Program-made: the position numbers and the translations under genes
The notes under the pieces: generated by a model
Told to the model about the DNA's origin: nothing
The model's input: the letters and a program-made list of their open reading frames with translations, nothing else
The model's database searches: none
DNA from: Pseudobdellovibrionaceae bacterium
Lineage (GTDB): Bacteria; Bdellovibrionota; Bdellovibrionia; Bdellovibrionales; UBA1609
Length of the DNA: 64,000 nucleotides
Direction: 5' to 3'
Assembly: GCA_947444305.1 (NCBI GenBank)
Contig: CANEZP010000004.1
Span: 1-64,000 of the forward strand
Part shown: positions 60,806-64,000 of the stretch, piece after piece
How the letters are laid out: each line of letters starts with the position of its first letter
How positions within the stretch are numbered: the stretch's first letter is position 1

Positions 60806-60943
60806 AAACTGAATTCAGTATTCAGAACCCAGTATCCAGATCCGAATTCAGTACCCCGAACCCAGAACCGAATTCAGAATTCCAAATTCTGAATTCCGAA
60901 TTCAGGATCGTATCCAGAATCCCGCTCCAGAATTCCGTGATTA
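60806..60943. repeat. Degenerate short tandem repeat rich in GAATTC
   Basis: About 135 bases made of imperfect copies of a 12-15 base unit like CAGAAYYCAGTATC. GAATTC occurs seven times (60811, 60844, 60870, 60877, 60891, 60898, 60930), far above chance. An open frame through it is an effect of the repeat. It lies in the 426 bp gap between the regulator operon and the endopeptidase lipoprotein; the rest of that gap shows only the hairpin above. Confidence 0.7.
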
Positions 60944-61031
60944 GGCGCGAAAAGGTCACTCTGCTTAGAAAATCGACAGCGTGAGTGGGGCGTCCTTCGT
61001 TTTACGCGGGGCTTGGTTTTGCACCTATCTG

Positions 61032-62885
61032 ATGAACATGAACGCGCAAAAAATTGGACTGATCTTTACGCTCCTTCTCGCCACGGCCCTTAGCGGTTGC
61101 GGCGAAGCTCGTTCACGTGGCCGCACGGGCACCCGAACCTTTGATCACGAACGCCCCGACAAGCCCGCCGCGCCGAAAGAAAATCAGGGCGACGTAACGC
61201 CTGAGCAAAAAAACGATCAAGAAGCCGAGCAAGCCGCGCCGTTCATCTTAAAGGGTGAAGTTCGCAACGCGCTGCCCGCGTACCAAGTGCCCGAACGCTT
61301 GCGTACACGTCTCGAGGAGAGTCACCCCGAATTGGTGGCCCCGCAGAGCAAGAGTTTTGAAGTTTTCAACCAGCATCTTTTGATCCGCGCTAAAGACTCC
61401 TCGATGACTTTCAGCGCCGTGTTGCGCATCCCTGGCAAACAAGAAGAGCCGATCGAGCTGACTTGCAATTTCGATCAAGCGTCCGCCCCGTGGTCTTGCG
61501 ATCAGATGTATCCGGTCGACGCAAAAGTCGGAGCCGAGCGCCGTTTGCAAGCGACGGTCAATTGTCTCGATACCTATAAGTGCGAGCGCGTGGGCGTTGA
61601 ATTGTTCGTCGTGATCAACGGCAAAACGGAATCCCAGCTTTTCCAGAACCAACAGTTCTACGCACGCCGCGCCGAATCCGGCGACGTCGAAGAAGCCGAA
61701 GACGCGGTGAAGCCGCTTAAAGAACCCGTTCCCGTCGGTCCCGTGACCCCGCGCACGCGTGTACTTGAAAAGCCGACGCGTACGCCGGCGCCCGAAAAAG
61801 CGCTCGATAGCCCGCAAGATCCGGGTGGCAAAACGCCCACGCAAAAATCTCCCCCCGCGAAACAAAATACGCGGCCGTCACCGGCTCCTACTCCTACTCC
61901 CGCGCCGTCGCGTACGCCGACTCCCGCGCCGGCACCTTCGCGCACGCCGGCTCCAACTCCGGCTCCCGCGGCCCCGGTTGTTCAAGCTCCCGAACCCGCG
62001 GAAGAAGCCGAGACGGAACCGGAAACGGGAACCGCGACGCCGTCTACGGGCACCGCGCCCGAAATTACGATCAAACCGCCGCCGAACTTGTCCGAGACCG
62101 AGCTTCAAGAAGTGATGGATGATCCGAACGCGGCGATCGAAATCAGCGCGCCGATGCCGATGCCGCAGCCCGGCCGCGGTAAATACTCGATCCCCGGGAT
62201 CGAAAAACTCCGCCCCGAAACCGGGTCGGGGGTCAAAGCGCAAGCCACCGGCTTTCATAACGGCGGAACGCTGCGCTCGGGCACCATCCTCAGCGCTTCG
62301 GGTCCCGGCTTCATTTGCCGCGGGCGCGCTAACCGGAACTACGGCACCGACATGACGATCAAATTGCTCGAAGGCGCTTCGGCCGCGGTCGAGCGGGCGT
62401 ACCCGAACAAATCACCGATCGTGATCGCCAATATTTCGAAACAAGGCGGCGGACGCTTGTGCAACGGCGGAAGCTGTCACGCGAGCCACCAAACCGGTCT
62501 CGACGTCGACGTGGCCTTCCCCTCGGAGAAGCGCAATAACGACATGTGGTCGTTGTGCGGCGCGGGCCGTTGCGCAAACGGTTCGAAGATTTCGGATAAT
62601 TTCGATGAAGGCCGCTTTTTTGTGTTCGTAAAAACGCTCGTCGGGGCGGAAAACAAACCCGTGATCGCGCTTTTCATCGACACCCAGATTAAACGGCACA
62701 TGTGCCAATGGGCCCGCAACAACGGCGAGAACCTTTCGGATCCTAGCTCTCCCGCGTTTCGTGCGCTACAAGCCATGAAGCATTCGAGCGGTCACCACAA
62801 TCACGTGCATGTCCGCTTCAAGTGCCCCGGTAACCGCGATTGTCGCGATGCCACCGTCAGTTTAGGACGCGGAACCGGCTGCTGA
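61032..62885 (+). CDS. M74-type murein endopeptidase lipoprotein with Pro-rich linker
   Basis: About 617 residues from the ATG at 61032 (or 61038), giving a lipoprotein signal ending ALSGC. A globular N-terminal domain is followed by a Pro/Thr/Ala linker (about residues 240-330, repeated PAPxP). A C-terminal LAS metallopeptidase domain like MepA follows: His483, His486 and Asp491 (CHASHQTGLDVDV), and the H-rich zinc site His588-His593 (HHNHVHV), ending in FKCP. The enzyme should cut peptidoglycan cross-links. The linker could reach through the cell wall from the membrane. Several extra cysteines suggest disulfides. Confidence 0.85.
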   Translation: MNMNAQKIGLIFTLLLATALSGCGEARSRGRTGTRTFDHERPDKPAAPKENQGDVTPEQKNDQEAEQAAPFILKGEVRNALPAYQVPERLRTRLEESHPELVAPQSKSFEVFNQHLLIRAKDSSMTFSAVLRIPGKQEEPIELTCNFDQASAPWSCDQMYPVDAKVGAERRLQATVNCLDTYKCERVGVELFVVINGKTESQLFQNQQFYARRAESGDVEEAEDAVKPLKEPVPVGPVTPRTRVLEKPTRTPAPEKALDSPQDPGGKTPTQKSPPAKQNTRPSPAPTPTPAPSRTPTPAPAPSRTPAPTPAPAAPVVQAPEPAEEAETEPETGTATPSTGTAPEITIKPPPNLSETELQEVMDDPNAAIEISAPMPMPQPGRGKYSIPGIEKLRPETGSGVKAQATGFHNGGTLRSGTILSASGPGFICRGRANRNYGTDMTIKLLEGASAAVERAYPNKSPIVIANISKQGGGRLCNGGSCHASHQTGLDVDVAFPSEKRNNDMWSLCGAGRCANGSKISDNFDEGRFFVFVKTLVGAENKPVIALFIDTQIKRHMCQWARNNGENLSDPSSPAFRALQAMKHSSGHHNHVHVRFKCPGNRDCRDATVSLGRGTGC

Positions 62886-63009
62886 GCCGGTTGGCCCCCC
62901 ATATTCCCGCTTGACGAGCCTCAAGGAAACCTTTAACTCTTTGTTTCGACGAGAGATTATATGTTGCGGGTCTCCATTTGATTGGCGACCCTAATGAGGA
63001 AACACCTGA

Positions 63010-63315
63010 ATGGCAAAATTAAGTTCAGTTCTTAAGAACAACCGCAAGAAAGCCTTGTCCGCTAAGTATGGCCGTTATCGCACGGAATTGCGCGACAAAG
63101 CCAACAATCCGAACGTGCCCGAAGATGATCGTATCGCGGCTCGTTTGAAACTGGCGAAATTGCCCCGCGATACTTCGCCCATCCGCACTACCGTTCGTTG
63201 TTCGGTCACCGGCCGCGCACGCGGTAACTTCCGCAAGTTCGGTCTCTCGCGTATGGTTTTCCGCTCCTTAGCGCACCGTGGACTCCTCCCGGGCGTCACT
63301 AAAGCGAGCTGGTAG
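63010..63315 (+). CDS. rpsN: 30S ribosomal protein S14 (zinc-independent form)
   Basis: 101 residues, the long form of S14 without zinc ligands: only one Cys (TTVRCSVTGR) remains where zinc forms have CxxC pairs. The rest is typical (LLPGVTKASW end, RPRGNFRKFGLSR-like block). It stands alone, away from the large ribosomal operon. A GAGGAA site precedes the ATG. In many bacteria such a copy replaces the zinc form under low zinc. Whether this organism has a second copy cannot be seen here, nor is a clear Zur site. Confidence 0.9.
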   Translation: MAKLSSVLKNNRKKALSAKYGRYRTELRDKANNPNVPEDDRIAARLKLAKLPRDTSPIRTTVRCSVTGRARGNFRKFGLSRMVFRSLAHRGLLPGVTKASW

Positions 63316-63343
63316 TCCGACTTTCCCTGCTTGGGGATTTTCC

Positions 63344-64000
63344 ATGAAAAATTTGAATTTCGCCCTGACGCTTTTCGTATGCGCGGCCCTTAGCGGGCTC
63401 AGCGCTTGCGTCAGTGGCTCAAAACGTCTTGCGCAGCTTGAATTAGCCGCAACCCAACCCTCCGAACTCGACACTTTATGCCGTGAAGGCCTCGGCGGCG
63501 CGTGCGCCCTCATGGGCAAAACGGTTGTTTTGGGCACGCCGCTCTCGATTCTTCAGGGCGTAACCTCGGCCACGCAAGCGCGCTTCACCGTCATGACTCC
63601 CAAAAAAGAAAAGCGCACGTATTACGCCCGCGGCTCACGGGGCAACGTGAAGCTTAACTTCGAGCGTACGCAAAGAGATTCCTCGCCGATGGCGGTCGAT
63701 CACGTTGATGCGTTCGATCTCGACGTAAAAGAATCCTACGAACTGATCGTGCTTGATGGTGACGGCCAGCTAAGTGACCGGCGTATTTTTCGCGCGCTCG
63801 ATACGGCCAACAAAAAACCGCGCTTCGCCATCGCGAGCTGCATGGATGACTCGCTCAAAGTCGAGCAGGTCGTTATGTGGAAGCAGTTGGTAAGTGATAA
63901 ACCCGATGTCCTTCTAATGATCGGCGATAACGTTTACGCGGATCGCATTCCGAACGGCTGGCAGGTCGCGAGCGCCGAACAGCTTTGGGATCGCTACGTC
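63344..64000 (+). CDS. PhoD-like metallophosphatase lipoprotein (3' partial)
   Basis: The frame is open from the ATG at 63344 to the end of the window, 219 codons. The start is a lipoprotein signal ending GLSAC (Cys22). An N-terminal beta domain runs to about residue 155, then RFAIASCMDD leads into a phosphatase-type block VLLMIGDNVYADRI, the Asp-Asn metal motif of PhoD alkaline phosphatases. The family cleaves phosphodiesters and phosphomonoesters with Ca and Fe. The active domain continues beyond the window. It begins 28 bp after rpsN. Confidence 0.75.
   Translation, partial: MKNLNFALTLFVCAALSGLSACVSGSKRLAQLELAATQPSELDTLCREGLGGACALMGKTVVLGTPLSILQGVTSATQARFTVMTPKKEKRTYYARGSRGNVKLNFERTQRDSSPMAVDHVDAFDLDVKESYELIVLDGDGQLSDRRIFRALDTANKKPRFAIASCMDDSLKVEQVVMWKQLVSDKPDVLLMIGDNVYADRIPNGWQVASAEQLWDRYV

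Noticed and set aside
60799-60984. Open frame across the GAATTC repeat
   Set aside because: It is made by the repeat itself and has no start signals.
61658-62258. Long open frames opposite the Pro-rich linker, rich in Gly, Arg and Val
   Set aside because: They are the mirror of the repetitive PAPxP coding region and have no independent support.

Overview
The window looks like a chromosomal segment from a Gram-negative bacterium of the Bdellovibrionota type (Bdellovibrio-like). This is an inference. It rests on the very high share of short secreted proteins and lipoproteins (several ending their signal in a T-N-C-G or S-A-C lipobox), many secreted hydrolases, two C-terminal outer-membrane barrels, an HD-GYP protein, a tryptophan 2,3-dioxygenase, and small cysteine-rich proteins. 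No rRNA, tRNA, phage or CRISPR array was seen. The only mobile-element-like gene is one REP-associated Y1 transposase-like protein.

Layout. 1-5.7 kb: two translationally coupled trypsin-like proteases, one carrying a dead second domain, then small secreted proteins and a secreted HD-domain protein. 5.7-20.7 kb: a 2H phosphoesterase, an isolated astB, a GH14 beta-amylase, an alpha/beta hydrolase, a DUF3072 protein, a GT1-type glycosyltransferase, a sarcosine-oxidase-like flavoenzyme, an M23 peptidase and membrane proteins. 20.8-29.7 kb: a hybrid histidine kinase followed by a same-strand envelope block (FecR/barrel fusion, two unknown envelope proteins, an outer-membrane protein with its own promoter and terminator, a lipoprotein). 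30-36 kb: the RAYT-like gene, hisS, and a tryptophan-catabolism cluster (kynB, TDO, a threonine-aldolase-like enzyme, an arginase-family protein). 36-45 kb: HD-GYP, queG, a CCA-adding enzyme, a zincin, a frameshifted CxxCH protein, greB, a Cys-rich protein and sufE.

45.3-48.7 kb: an operon of three tandem paralogous secreted proteins of unknown function that overlap by ATGA. Their C-terminal halves resemble the sugar-nucleotide-binding half of GT30 (Kdo-transferase) enzymes. 48.7-52.7 kb: yebC, a DUF455 protein, an operon of two different PTPS-family enzymes (CX5HGH and EX2HGH types) plus a pseudouridine synthase, a 25-residue hydrophobic micro-ORF whose Shine-Dalgarno lies in a hairpin, and a small zinc-finger protein whose 3' untranslated region is a tandem array of three palindromes with compensatory base changes. 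52.7-57.2 kb: two solute-binding proteins, a lipoprotein and a VWA lipoprotein.

57.2-58.05 kb holds no convincing gene but carries two plus-strand structured RNA candidates, each ending in a T tract. 58-60.6 kb: a secreted protein and a TPR-winged-helix regulator in one operon. 60.7-61 kb: a hairpin and a degenerate repeat with seven GAATTC sites in about 125 bp. 61-64 kb: an M74 murein endopeptidase with a Pro-rich linker, a solitary zinc-independent rpsN, and the start of a PhoD-like phosphatase.

The best candidates for undescribed biology are the palindrome array, the structured RNAs of the 57.4-58.0 kb gap, the tandem GT30-like secreted family, the micro-ORF, and the kynurenine cluster that lacks a recognisable kynureninase here.
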